Source: Alisma plantago-aquatica (lineage: Eukaryota > Streptophyta > Magnoliopsida > Alismatales > Alismataceae). Taken from it: a DNA stretch of 64,000 nucleotides. Below are positions 1 through 11,022 of this stretch, one piece after another. Every line of letters starts with the position of its first letter. Positions within the stretch are counted from its first letter, which is position 1. The DNA is taken from contig OY856412.1 in the NCBI GenBank assembly GCA_963693085.1, forward strand, positions 350,554,957 through 350,618,956. The letters run 5' to 3'. The notes under the pieces were generated by a model. That model had not been told where the DNA came from. It searched no databases and saw nothing but the letters and a program-made list of their open reading frames with translations. The position numbers and the translations under genes were made by a program.

Positions 1-2203
1 TAATCTTTTAGGGTTAGATTAGTCATTTTTTAGAGACTAGATCTGACCTAGCCTCTAGGTTAGAACCTAGATGTCTGAGAACTAGGTCTAGACTGGTGCT
101 TGTTGTATAACAAGTTCATAGATGTCATTCTTTCCTTATAGTGCAGTGGTATGGGACGTTGCACTATTTGGAAATAACGTGCATCAAGGGAAGAGAAACC
201 CTAGACATATTGTGCACATTGTCTAGAGTAGCTACACTAGTCTACCCCTTGTTCTCATCCTTTTCTCTAGTTTTCATGACACTGTACTCTCTACTATGTG
301 TGGGACACTCATTTTTAGGATTTGGTTTTTGATTCCGAACGGATCGAACCTCGATAGTTTTCTCTAACGCTTGTTTTATCGGAGAAAAACTATATAACAT
401 TTTATTATGTATATGTATTACAAAAATGTGTCCCCATACATGTACGAATAGGAGGTGATCATGAAACCTAAGTGAAAGTGAATGACATCGGTCTAAAAGA
501 GAGAGTAGTTCTAGATTAGATGTCTAGAGCCTTGTTAGAATATGTGATAGATGGAATAGATGAAATAAGTTTTGATGATGATTTAAGTCTTATATAGATG
601 AGATAAGATAGTCTATGATGATATATGTTTGTCTCTGAGGACTTAAGTTCAGTTTTGAGGATTTGAGATAAGTTTTGATGATGCAAGTATGTGTGCTTTT
701 CTAAGTTAAGATAAGCTAAGTTGAAACGAGATGTGAGTTAGCAAGAGCCTCAATCTCTTCTACAAGGGAGGACCTCTAGTGTTGGGACCAATTATAGGGT
801 TAAGTCCAGAGAGAGCGAGACCCATTGGGAGAAGGTCAGAGAACCTAAACTCCAAGGTCTGAGAATAATGAGAAATATGTGATATGATGTGTCCTAAACT
901 AGAATACTCCTGAGTGATTGAGTTGAGCTGCTATATGTATGATTCCTATTGTTTTCCTAAACCCTAGATGCCCTTGGGAGGACCAAACCCTAGAGATAGA
1001 GAGAGGCTCGTTATATATGTGCATATGTGAACATGAATATGAGTGCCTGCCATCTGGGTGAGGGAGAGAGCCCAAGACCTTGGAGGAGGTAGCTATGTTA
1101 GTTTCTGTGAAGCCTCATGCTCAGGTTGGTGGTTTCCCACATAGGAATCTAGTGGTGTATATAAGAGAGCTTTGGGTAAGATGTTTCATGGTTATAGATC
1201 TATGAAGAGTATGCCATATCATGTTTTGGTTTGTGCTTATGTGGCTAGAGCTTGTAAATCTATCCGCTAGTGCCAATGAAATATACCTGAGAACCCTAGA
1301 CCGAGAGGGAAGATATAGTTTGTACATATGAGATATTCATAGAGTTCAGTTAGCTCAAAGAGATTGATTATGGCATTACCCTCATGATAAGGGTTAGGAC
1401 CTCAGTTAGACTAGATGAAGTTTTAATATATGTTTAAAGAGAAACTCACATAAGTTTGTTTAGCACAACCATGATATAATGTATGTAAGGACGTGATATA
1501 TAGACATGATATGATGGAAACCTAGAGATGGTTTAATAGATATTAATACATAAATGGTTAACCACACACATGAATAATGTTGATAATGTGATATTGTTGG
1601 TTAATCTTGTAATGACGTCATTAATAAATGTTGCAATTTAGTATGAACAAGGAAATAAGATCATATGAATGAAACATGTTACATGAAGTGTTAATCTTTT
1701 TTTATAACGAGAAGTGTTAATCTTAGTGCTTATTAAAAGATGAATATATATATATATATATAGTTTGACAGCTAGCACAACATAATGGTTTTGACACCTT
1801 GATGTATGAGTTAATCTTAGTTAACTCTTTTAGAACATGGTAATATGATGTGGGAATCCTAATGTATGGCTAAAGATAAGGAAGCAAATCTAACATATGA
1901 GTTATATAATAACATAACCTAAGATTCTAAACCCTTGTTGAGCCTTCTATGGAGTGAGGTTTCACCCTTGATGCTTTTGAAACCTCCTAATAGTGCTTTG
2001 GATACATGGTTCTAGGTAACCTTTGTGGATATGTTACACATAGAATGGTGCCTACATGTGGATGACAGCAAGCTAAGGTTTTCCTTAGAAGTATGAGTAT
2101 GGTGTACTTTCGAGGACAAAAGTTATTTTAAGATGTATATGATGTGAAAGACTAGATTTCTGGCTTAATTCTGAGGGCGAAATTTCTTTTAAGGTGTGTA
2201 GGA
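1..2203. other. Non-coding AT-rich stretch, possibly degenerate LTR-element interior
   Basis: No reading frame here resembles a known protein; the longest open frames are under 70 codons. The stretch ends in two degenerate copies of the purine-rich signature that precedes plant Ty3/gypsy 3' LTRs, then an LTR-like sequence at 2204. It may therefore be the worn interior of a short non-coding element like the other three in this window. A (TA)n run lies near 1748-1762. That it belongs to the adjacent LTR is inference. Confidence 0.35.
2106..2203 (+). repeat. Duplicated polypurine-tract region before an LTR
   Basis: Two similar segments sit about 61 bp apart. Near 2108-2133 is a TTTCGAGGACAAAAG...TTTTAAG pattern, and near 2169-2194 a TTCTGAGGGCGAAAT...TTTTAAG pattern, each followed by a GATGTGA-like word. 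The second runs into the LTR start at 2204. Both resemble the GGGGACGAAAT...TTTAAGGGGGG sequence typical upstream of plant Ty3/gypsy (chromovirus-type) 3' LTRs, so the plus-strand primer region seems to have been tandemly duplicated. Confidence 0.5.
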
Positions 2204-5200
2204 TGTGATGGAGTGGACTTTTGGAATCCTAAATGTCTAATGACATAATTGAAATCATATGGTTGAGTTATATTAAGAGTTCCAAGATTTTGACAAAGTA
2301 GGTGTGTTGATGTGAGGTTGACATCATGATTAAGATATCCCTTTTTTTAATTCCTTCTTGAGGAATTTAATAGAATGATCAATAGTTGAGTTTTGTCACC
2401 AAATTTGAATAGAAGGTAGCTCGAGAGGTAGGGAAGCTATGGTTAAAATTTGGTGGCATTTGAATTTTTCTAGAGGAAGTTGTTGAGGTTTGATTTTGGG
2501 GAAATAATGTGCATGGTTGATGGTTTATATAACTAAGTTAGGGCTTTAATCAGTGTCACATGCCCCTTGGTTCGGGCTGGACCGGCGTGGGCAAATCCCA
2601 GCCCTCCATAGATGATCTGGTGGTTGGAACCTTTAAATTGAGTAAGCCACGGATGGGCTCAAGTGAGGGACTCACTTACACCATTGGATTAGATATCAAG
2701 GGTCCTTGCATTGCCCCTAACCTTACGGTTACTGCCTTGACCGAAGGCGGCAACCACGACGTCAGGCTGCACAATGATCGTGGGACAAGTGCAGAGTGTG
2801 GGTGAGCAGTTGATCTCCACTCATCTATACGAATGCCACGACCCCTCATTTGTAGTCAGTGACCAAGTGATGAGGGAGAACAAGCCCATGTCTCTCATTG
2901 TATCTCCTTTCCAGCGAGTAGGAGGTGTGGGGGGAAAGGGGAAAGTAGTTGTTGAGTGGGTTTTAGAGGAAGAGGAAGAGGGGAAGAGGAACATTGAGGC
3001 CTAGGGAACCATCCACGCTTGAGCGCATGGCCTCAAAAGGCTTCTTCCATGACCGACCAACTCAAGTCAGGCGCCTAAAAACACCGAGCTTGGAGACAAG
3101 TGAAGGGAGCTGCTCACCTTGAGCGAAGGAGGTAGTCGAGTTCGTGAAGGCCTTTTGAATCTTTCCCAAGCTTCATACCAGCACGAGGATGGGCAAAGGC
3201 TTTTTCCCCCTTCTGCTCCACCACAACTACTTCCCACGACGACGAGCTCCTGGGGCGCTAGGGTTTGGAGCCTTAGAAGAGAAGCCACAAAGCCGTGCAG
3301 GTCGTGGAGGGGACCTTGAAGTAGTGGGTGTTGTAAGGAGCTCACAAAGAAGACTTGGAGCTGGAAGATCGCTCGCTGGAGCTGAGCGTCACGACGATAT
3401 ACACAGAGAACAAGGGAAGCTCGATCTCATGAGAAAGAGAAAAAGAAAGGAGGAGTGAGTCGTGCCAAATATGGCCACGTGTCAGCGGCTGATTGGCCTA
3501 AAAGGTAATTTCTTCAAAAATGTCCAGATCTTATATTATTCATAGTAAATAGCTCATTTATCAGAAAAATGTAAATAAGGTACCGTTATTCTCAGAAAAA
3601 TGAGTAGAACACATGAGAGAATAATATCAGGCTTCTGACGAACTAATATTATAGTAATCATGTAAGATGTAAAATGGTCTTTTCATGCATAATAAATAAT
3701 AAACGAAGACCTAAAATTGTGAGAATATGTCAATAAGTCTATAATCATGTTTAGAATCCATATGTCAGTAATTATGATGTTGATGCATGAAATCATGTAA
3801 TTTTCTTCATATAGCTAATTAGGGTTGATAACCCTAAGTTAAATGCAATAAATACATACATGCTCAATAAATGATAGAAATTACAAAGTAAGCTCATATC
3901 AGTATATGGAACCTCAGTTTTAATTATGTGATCAGTTTTATACATAATCCATGTTATGTAAAGTTGACCCGTAATACATGGTTTAAAACCCTAATTTAGT
4001 TTAATGATGTAACCTAGGGTTAATTTGTGCACAAAAGTGCTATGGAAGATAATGTTTAGATAATGAACCATAATCTAGAATATGACATCCGTAAGATAAT
4101 CCCAAGAAGATAATACAAGTAACAATGAGAATATCCTAATGAGATAAACTAAACCCTAATGAACACGATTAGGGTTAAGATGAGATGTAAGATGATGAGA
4201 ACCTGATGATAGTATGTGGTCTTGTCTTAATCAGGGTTGACCATGATGTAGATGACATGAGGAATATGTGATTTAGAATATCTCTTTGAAAGGTATGTCG
4301 TTACCTCTTACTTGGCTTATTATACATTATGCTTGTGTTATATGTAGTAAAATACTTGGCATATGGTATTGGATGAAATGATTGTTCTTGTATGATATCT
4401 TGCTTGATTTTCTATACTTATGGCTATGAACACATGAAACATAAGACATCTAATCCATCATATGATAGCACTAAACTCTTTGGTAGTACAGTGCATTAAA
4501 GTGATCTCAAACTCTATGTAGTAGATCATATGTGTTAGATTTCAAACTCTTTGGTAGTAGATCACATGTAATATGATCTCAAACTCTTTGGTAGTAGATC
4601 ATAAGGCCTAAAAACATCAAAGCCCTTGGGGGCAGATGTACGAGATATATGATGGAAATGTGAATAAAATATGTGTTCTGTTTTGTTAATGAACATCTTT
4701 TGTACAAGTATATGCTTTTCTTATTTTTGTTTATTGTTGCCAAGTATTAGTTTTATCTTATTGCCAAGATATGATGAGAGGTATAGAAAAGACATAGAGG
4801 CGTACTCAGTACAATATTCTTGAATATTGTGTTGACGTGTACCACATGTAATCTTTTGTTTAGGTTGTGGTTATACTCTTGAAGATCCATGATAGTTGAG
4901 AGTTGTGTGGCGAGCTGATGTACAGGTGGACCTGTTGTCTTGAGATCATGTTGTTTAGTGGTAGTGCATGTATATGTATAAGTTTATTGTTCAATATGTA
5001 ATATCAAATGATGTAACAATTCATGTTGTAATTATGTGTTGAATGGTGAACATGTGTGTATGGTTTTATTATTGTTCATGTGCATGTGCTACTGTTGTTT
5101 CCTTCTGACTTCCTTTGATTTTCTTCTTCTTAGCCTAGTGTGTGGTGTTTAAATTGGGATTCTCACTGAGGTGAGGGTTTTAATTTGGAGGTCGCACATC

Positions 5201-5233
5201 TGATTAAGTTTTAGAAAATCTAGGGACGTCACA
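2204..5233 (+). mobile_element. Ty3/gypsy-type LTR (3' or solo), about 3.0 kb
   Basis: The segment follows a polypurine-type signature. It starts TGTGATGGAG and ends GACGTCACA, so the ends form a short TGTGA/TCACA inverted repeat. The start resembles that of the family 2 LTR at 33150 (TGACAAAGTGG). Near 4799 is a GCGTACTCAGTAC motif of the sort common in the 3' part of long Ty3/gypsy LTRs. A more GC-rich block at 2540-3460 gives overlapping open frames on both strands that match nothing I recognise. No primer-binding site follows 5233 and no matching flanking duplication was seen, so this is a 3' LTR of a truncated element or an old solo LTR. Another TGTCACATGCCCC at about 2546 could mark an alternative start. 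Confidence 0.55.
4468..4639 (+). repeat. Array of five hairpins with a shared loop in the LTR
   Basis: Five units about 36 bp apart share a 15-17 nt loop of the type AAACTCTTTGGTAGTA but have different self-complementary arms. They are 4468-4494 (GCACT/AGTGC), 4502-4528 (TGATCT/AGATCA), 4538-4563 (GATTT/AGATC, one wobble), 4572-4603 (TATGATCT/AGATCATA) and 4614-4639 (ACATC/GATGT, loop AAAGCCCTTGGGGGCA). The compensatory arms are visible directly. Function unknown. Confidence 0.75.
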
Positions 5234-5299
5234 CATGCTCTCTCATAAATCATTTATGAGCAAGGAATGTTTTCGATCATTGAGACATACTCTTCTATA

Positions 5300-6400
5300 C
5301 CATGTGAACAATACTTTCTAATGGCACCTTGCGAGAGATGGAAAGTTCACTCTCCAATTAGCAAACTGGATCATTGAAGGTGCGGACTCCTACAGTTCTG
5401 TTAAACCTTGGTTTTGGAGCACATGTGCTACCTCTAAAGCTTATTGCCTAATTTGGAAGATCATTAAGGGTGCAATTCCCACTCATGATAATATCAAAAA
5501 ATGTCACATACATATGGTTTCCATGTGCAACTATTGTAATTACCAGAGCATAGAATCATCAGACTATGTCTTTCTCTGAAGTGAACTAGTTGTCTTTTTT
5601 TGGGAGCAAATCCTGTAAAGTGATGCAATTAGAAGATGTTGGCATCATGATAGTATCAACCATTTCCTTCAATTTTGCGATGACATGCATTCTAACAATT
5701 CCTTACAAGAATGTTTTTTCTCCTTCTTGGTATCCTTTATCTTATGGAATACATGGAAATGTACGTGTCCTGCTAGATTTGAAGGATGCAAAGTCATCCT
5801 TGAGATCATATGGGAGTCTATATTAATTGACATGAACATGTGAATCATAAGAAAGCATTTCAAGAGAGTAGACACTCTGTCATTCTATAATGGGTTGATT
5901 GAATATTGAGTCATCATTCTAGAAACCAAGATGAGATATCTCTGTCTGTAAGGATGGCAAAAGCCATACATGGAAAACCTTAAGTTGAATCTTACCATAG
6001 GTTGTTCCCTTCATCTAGAAGGTATTAAGTGGTGATCGATTGTTGGATGTATTATAAATTATCATGGATACATCATAATTGCATTTAGATCTTGGGTTAA
6101 TGGTAAAGATCTGTTTGAAGCATATGTGCAGGGTTACATCATTGCATTAAAGATGGTAGATGATTACAACCTGAACTTTTCAATAATGGAACTGGATGAT
6201 AGACATGTTAATTGTATTTGGGGAATGAGTACGTGCCTATGGAGATTGATCATTTTGGTAAGAGAAATTAAATGAATGATTGAGGAACATGCCATTATTG
6301 GTCACCACTGCCACACTATTCTTAACTCAATCCCCAGGGAACTGGGATTTTAGGGAAATGACATAAGAAGCTATATTGTGATTAGTTAACCTAGAATATT
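5300..6400 (+). pseudogene. LINE ORF2 3' remnant: zf-RVT and RNase H-like regions
   Basis: Conceptual translation with frame changes gives the end of a plant L1-type LINE polyprotein. About 5335-5620 corresponds to the zinc-binding zf-RVT domain: DGKFTLQLANW, then W-K-I-I-KGAIPTHDNIKKC, a C-x2-C pair (CNYC), then ESSDYVFL and FFWEQI. About 6110-6330 resembles the RNase H-like fold found downstream (A-L-KMVDDYNL, ELDDRHVNCIWGMS, EEHAIIGHH). The reverse transcriptase and endonuclease parts are missing; the sequence is cut at the LTR junction near 5233. Stops and frameshifts exclude function. The family is well supported by motif order, but the exact ends are approximate. Confidence 0.75.
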
Positions 6401-6700
6401 ACCCATGAGATTCAGAGGGCTCTCTTTACTAGAGAGAAGTAATACACCATACATAGTGATTAAATGGATAGATACCTAAAGGATAGTTTTTCTTTTTTGG
6501 CATGTGTTTCTTTTTCTCTTTTGTTTTTATTGATAAGTTTTATTGTGGTGGATCTTTATAGATGGGACCTGTTGGTGGTGTGTTAAGGGGGGAAATGAAC
6601 CACATTTTTATAAGTGGCAAATGTAATTTTGATATTGACTCCTACTCAAGGAGGGTAGGATGAATAAATGTCCTCCTGACTCATTAAAAAAATATAAAAT
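6401..6700 (+). mobile_element. Probable LINE 3' untranslated region and A-rich tail
   Basis: This follows the LINE coding remnant and has no open frame. It is T-rich, contains a purine run (AAGGGGGGAAATGAA, about 6586-6600), and ends in an A-rich run near 6686-6702. Position and composition fit a LINE 3' UTR with a short worn poly(A) tail. No target duplication could be paired, because the 5' end of the element is missing. Confidence 0.5.
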
Positions 6701-6954
6701 ATCTAAGTTGCTCTATCGACTTTCTATTGGTCTATAGGTGTTTGATATAATAACTTATGCATTTTGTTGTCTACTTTGTGTACATTATTTATCTTTATAT
6801 GGATTATTTTTTGTATTATATTTTTATTTGTAGAAGTAATACTTGAAATATATTTTTAATAAGTTTATTACACATATGTGTGCAATGCATAATCTTTTTA
6901 GCATTCATGTGTATTCTTTATCTTTGTGCATAGGTCATGCATATAACATGCGTA
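6701..6954. other. AT-rich spacer, nothing recognised
   Basis: Lies between the LINE tail and paralogous segment S1. No reading frame, repeat unit or signal was seen. Confidence 0.4.
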
Positions 6955-7407
6955 ACACATTGGGGTAGATTTTCCACATGTACGTCTCACCTCCTTCTCT
7001 CTTTCAAAAATCTGGTAAATAGGTAGGTTATGGTATGGTAAAGGTTTTTCACATGCACTTACATGTGACATGGTTGTGAATAACATGTAAGATAATTACA
7101 CAATCTTTACATATTATTTCCCTATCCTAACCTGCACATGTTTACATGCATGGTACATGGATATAGTTATAGATGAAATTTAAAAGCTTCAAATTACATA
7201 TGTATGTTATTTCCAAACAATTATTATACGATACTCCATACTTCAAACAACAAAGGCCGCCTAAACATATATATGTAGCAGTCATAATTTACCAGTGCTA
7301 CAATGCTTGTAACATACTAGAGATTCAAGACATCTCATCGGAATCCCATTGACCAAGGTTAAATTGAGTACTCACTTTTACTGGAATATATTAATAGATA
7401 TATATAT

Positions 7408-7452
<45 letters not shown>

Positions 7453-8800
7453 CCTATTATTAATTCCAATTCATCAAATGAGATCTTAACATCATAATTT
7501 GTTCAATAATCACAATGAAATACCCAAATGGAGTACCTATGCAAGGTTGGCAACTTATGTGAGTAATCCTAATTGATATGAGTTATTATAAGATAAATAT
7601 TACCATAGTCCCAAACTACCAATTGGGTAACCACTTAAATTAAAATCAAGATTATAAATGTGTTACAATTGGATAATACAATGATCTTGGTGGGGAGTAG
7701 ACATCAACTTCTTTTATATACATGAGAACCCACTCGACCCCAACTCCAATTAACTCGATGACTCAATTAGGGCAAGGCTTGGTGTTTGTGAATGCTTGGT
7801 GGTGTTTTTGATAATGGATTCAGAGAGATCTAGTCACTCGTCATTACCTCTTACATTAGCTAACTATGAAATTGGGGAAGTCCTCCAATGCATTTTGGAG
7901 GTGCCCAGACGATCAATATTGGGGAGAGAGGGATAAAGAGCATTTTGATAAAGTGGATGTGAAAAGCTCAGGAGGCTTACCCAATGAGGGAATAGGAATT
8001 TTATATATGTATGTTTTTTATGGACCCGACGTTCATTTACTTTTGTATGTAGTTCAACTATTGAGCTCCATGCTGATAGGACAGACGACAATGTAGTCGT
8101 GTAGCAGATCAAACAAGGAGAGATATTACTCTTTGATATGGAAACATGAGGTTTGATGCAGTTAATCAATGTGATTGTTTCCATACTGATGATGGATTTG
8201 GAGTTGGAGATCATCTGGTTCAACCAATATGACCAACAATTTAAATGTGTTTCCTAAGCTAATATGTCCAACCGAGTCAGCTGGCATTTTCATGGGATGG
8301 CTTTCCGATAGTGAAGTAGAGTCTGATGACTCAAACTTGGATTGGTAGCGAGCTTTGCTTATCGGTCTTGATGGGGGAATCGGTACCAAAGTTGTCCCCT
8401 TAGAACATTAGCAAAATGAAATAAAGCATTTCTCTAACTCTATATATAAATAGTATTTATAACTATGGCAGGGTTTAAGTGACAGGTGTATCTACTTAAT
8501 AAATTGATATACATGAGTCGAAATAGTGGGCATGGAGCTTTATAAATAAAAAGGAAAAATATAAAACATGTTGGATGAAGTAACAACACACCTAATAATG
8601 AGGGCTTAAGAGACAAAAGCATAGTGTATTGTCATTTCACTGCCAGTTCAAAATGACTTAAGAATAAGAAAGGCAAAGTTGATGTTGATGATTGTGGTAC
8701 CCCCACAACAAGATGTATATTGTTAGTTAGTGTTACCTAGTCATTTCATTTCAACATGGTTCTTATTCCTCTTCATGTTTATGGCATTCTTCATCCTCCC
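6955..8800. repeat. Segment S1, diverged paralogue of 35293-38520
   Basis: This segment aligns in the same orientation and order with S2, from a GATTTTCC block (6970 / 35308) to the block ending near 8800 / 38520. Shared anchors are TACGATACTCCATACTTCAA, the AATACAATGATCTTGGTGG block, a TTTTGGAGGTG block at 7891 / 36407, and ATGGGATGGCTTTCCGA. S1 lacks the 104-bp triplication and the 1.1-kb insertion seen in S2, so it shows the pre-insertion state. S1 often has TG or CA where S2 has CG. Short open frames occur on both strands, but the similarity is no better in any frame, so I do not call a gene. Its original nature (promoter region, old transposon or other) is unknown. Confidence 0.7.
7399..7449. 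repeat. (TA)n microsatellite
   Basis: An uninterrupted TA run broken by a single AA, inside S1. S2 has only a short TATATATTTATAGAAATATA at the matching place, so the tract expanded in S1 after duplication. Confidence 0.9.
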
Positions 8801-8841
8801 CCTCCATGATGAAGGTCATTTAGGAGAGTAAAAGCCTTTTC

Positions 8842-9309
8842 TTACTCACTCATAGTGTGCCCTATGTCATTTAATTGATCATATATAGATATATAGTTTC
8901 TTAGATAATCAGATATAGATGAAGATTCCTTCTGAAAGGTATGTAATTCTCTAGACTGAGTAAACTTGGAAAACTTCTTAGAGAGATTTTTCCATACCTC
9001 TGTTGACATAGTACAGTCCAAAAAGTTCCCCATGACCTCTTTAGATAGAGAACCACCAATCAAGACCTTGAGAAAATGATCTTCTTTAAGATATATTATG
9101 TGCTTTAGATTCAAATCCAACATGTATTGTGAGTCACCAGTTATGTGTGGATGTTGAATCTTGATTCCATATAGGAAACCTTCAATACTACATCTCTCAA
9201 CTAGTGTTTTGATATGTGATTCCCACAGAAGAAATTTGTATTGATTCAACTTGATAGAGATAAAGTTGGATAAGTTGAGGCCAATAGGATATGGAAAAGG
9301 GGATGTCAA
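8842..9309 (-). pseudogene. Ty1/copia gag (UBN2-type) N-terminal fragment
   Basis: A 155-codon open frame on the minus strand matches the N-terminal half of plant copia Gag. It has an N-terminal SNFISIKLNQYKFLLWESH block (the usual I-K-L-x-x-x-N-Y-x-x-W region), a C-T-M-S-T-E-V-W-x-x-L segment, and ISDYLRNYISIYDQLNDIG (the S-I-x-D-Y-L-x-x-x-K-x-x-x-D-x-L region). Full copia polyproteins exceed 1,300 residues. Here the frame stops after about 155, and the zinc knuckle, protease, integrase and RT are absent because the element is cut near 8800 against S1. Gag would form the virus-like particle. The element's primer site and 5' LTR follow at 9924-10385. Non-functional. Confidence 0.85.
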
Positions 9310-9923
9310 GGTGTGTGGGTTAGGATTTGGTTTGATGATTCTTCCAAAGCAAATACTAGACTCATCCTATTTGACAAGAAGGATGAATGAAGATAGAGAA
9401 GAAAAAAGGAGAAGGGGGACATAGTAAGTCAAAATCGTCAGATGTGTAAAATCTACAGGTGATTTTAGATGAACATACTCACACCCATCTTGTTGTTGAT
9501 GAGAAGGTAAACTAAAGATATTTTTGATGTAGGAGGTGGCTTGGGGAAGTTGGAAAAAGTGTCAATCTTCTTGAGATCAAGGAAGAGTCTTCATTTGAAA
9601 TTTTCCTTAGACTTGAGTTGTAGACAACAACATAGAGAAGAAAGAGTTCACAACTTGGGGAAGAGAAAACATTAATTTATAGATGAAGACACTCGTCAAT
9701 CTAGTCACAGTTAAGGATGAGACTTCAAAGAAGATGTGGATTGTGCTCATTGTTTTACAAGAGTTGCAGCTCAGAAGGAGATGTGAGGATAATTGCAGCT
9801 TAGAAGAAGGATCGAACAAACTAGAAACAATGATTGCTTCTTTTCTCTCACTTAGGGTTATGATGTTTAGAGTAAGAAGATGAGGGAGTAGGGAACTTAA
9901 AGATCTGGAATCTTTGATTCCAT
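9310..9923 (-). mobile_element. Copia 5' leader between primer site and gag
   Basis: About 610 bp between the gag start and the primer-binding site of the minus-strand copia element. Short open frames on both strands resemble nothing known. Position suggests the 5' untranslated leader. Confidence 0.55.
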
Positions 9924-9936
9924 GGCTCTAAGACCA
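9924..9936 (-). other. Copia primer-binding site, degenerate tRNA-iMet type
   Basis: On the minus strand this reads TGGTCTTAGAGCC, next to the LTR end and followed by ATGGAATC. The canonical plant initiator-Met primer site is TGGTATCAGAGCC, so three positions differ. Confidence 0.65.
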
Positions 9937-10385
9937 TGTGAAGTAGGTGGAAGAAGATGAATTTGATGATCAACATTAACTTGGTGACTCATTGTATACT
10001 TGTATTTATATATACAGATGCATGTATACTCCATAGTTTGCACAACACGCTTTAAGAAGAGAACACATAAGAATGAGGGAAAATTATAAAAGAGCCCCCA
10101 TCTGTATTACATATGTTGATAGAGTACATCTCTTATTTAGATGTTAGAACCACTATATATACTTATGTTCTTTGGTGGTTGTTCAATCTCTCTTATCCTT
10201 TGTTTGTTGTATTAGTTGCATTCCACTTTACATACTTGTGCATATTTTTGGATTGTTCCATCTCTCTACCCCTTGCTTTCAAAACTTGCAATCTAATATT
10301 GGGATATATTTTGATGGTCTAATGAATTTTGTTTAAGGGGTTTATATCAATTCATCCCCCTCTTGATCACATTATATATCCAACA
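9937..10385 (-). mobile_element. 5' LTR of the truncated copia element, about 449 bp
   Basis: On the minus strand the LTR begins TGTTGGATATATAATG and ends CTACTTCACA just before the primer site. Start, end and length fit plant copia LTRs. With gag at 8842-9309 it gives an element on the minus strand that lost everything downstream of gag, including its 3' LTR. Confidence 0.7.
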
Positions 10386-11022
10386 AAAAGTTCATCCAAA
10401 ACATCAAACCAAACTCAACTTCAATTCCAACCCCAAGGACATGCACATGTACATCCATAACCTCACCTTGTTAGTCTTTCTCAACCCTAGTTTCAGGCTC
10501 AACTACCATAAACACTAAAATAACCAAATGGATAACAGTATATTTCTAATGGTATTGCACATGTATTCCTTGTTTATGAGGAATAAGAACATAAAGTGGA
10601 TGCCTTCAATTTGGTACATTCATTCAAATTCATAATGATAAGAGCTAGGTAGGATACAAATCAGCACACATGACATTATTTGAAGCTTATCAAAGACACA
10701 AACAACCCACGAATAAGCATTCCACTTAACTCTTAAGCAAAAAGAACATACATATTAGTAAGTATAATAGGAAATTTCATTCAAAAATACGAAATAACCA
10801 AATGGTGTCTTAGGACACCTGGATCAGTTATTCTCATAGTCTAGGAAATTATTGATCTAGTTAGTGTTATATAACTATCTAATGGAAACTACCTACTAAG
10901 TGGTTTCATAATGCATTAATATCTTGTGTAAGTTTAATCTCATCCGATAGGATAACAAAGAATGAAGATTTTTTTCATTTAAAGAATAAGACTTATAACA
11001 AAACATTTGTGCACAAGTATCC
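10386..11022. other. Unassigned stretch between copia LTR and family 2 LTR
   Basis: AT-rich, with no recognisable reading frame or repeat. It is the flank on the far side of the copia insertion and of the truncated family 2 LTR. Confidence 0.4.

Noticed and set aside
2560..3458. Overlapping open frames on both strands (up to 92 codons) as possible genes
   Set aside because: They lie in a GC-rich part of an LTR, overlap each other on both strands, and show no recognised domain. Higher GC alone lengthens open frames.
7864..8223. Conserved gene in S1/S2 (minus-strand frames of 119 and 101 codons)
   Set aside because: The two frames align only as well as the DNA does, with length changes that break frame, and resemble no protein family. 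Shared ancestry of the segments explains the similarity.
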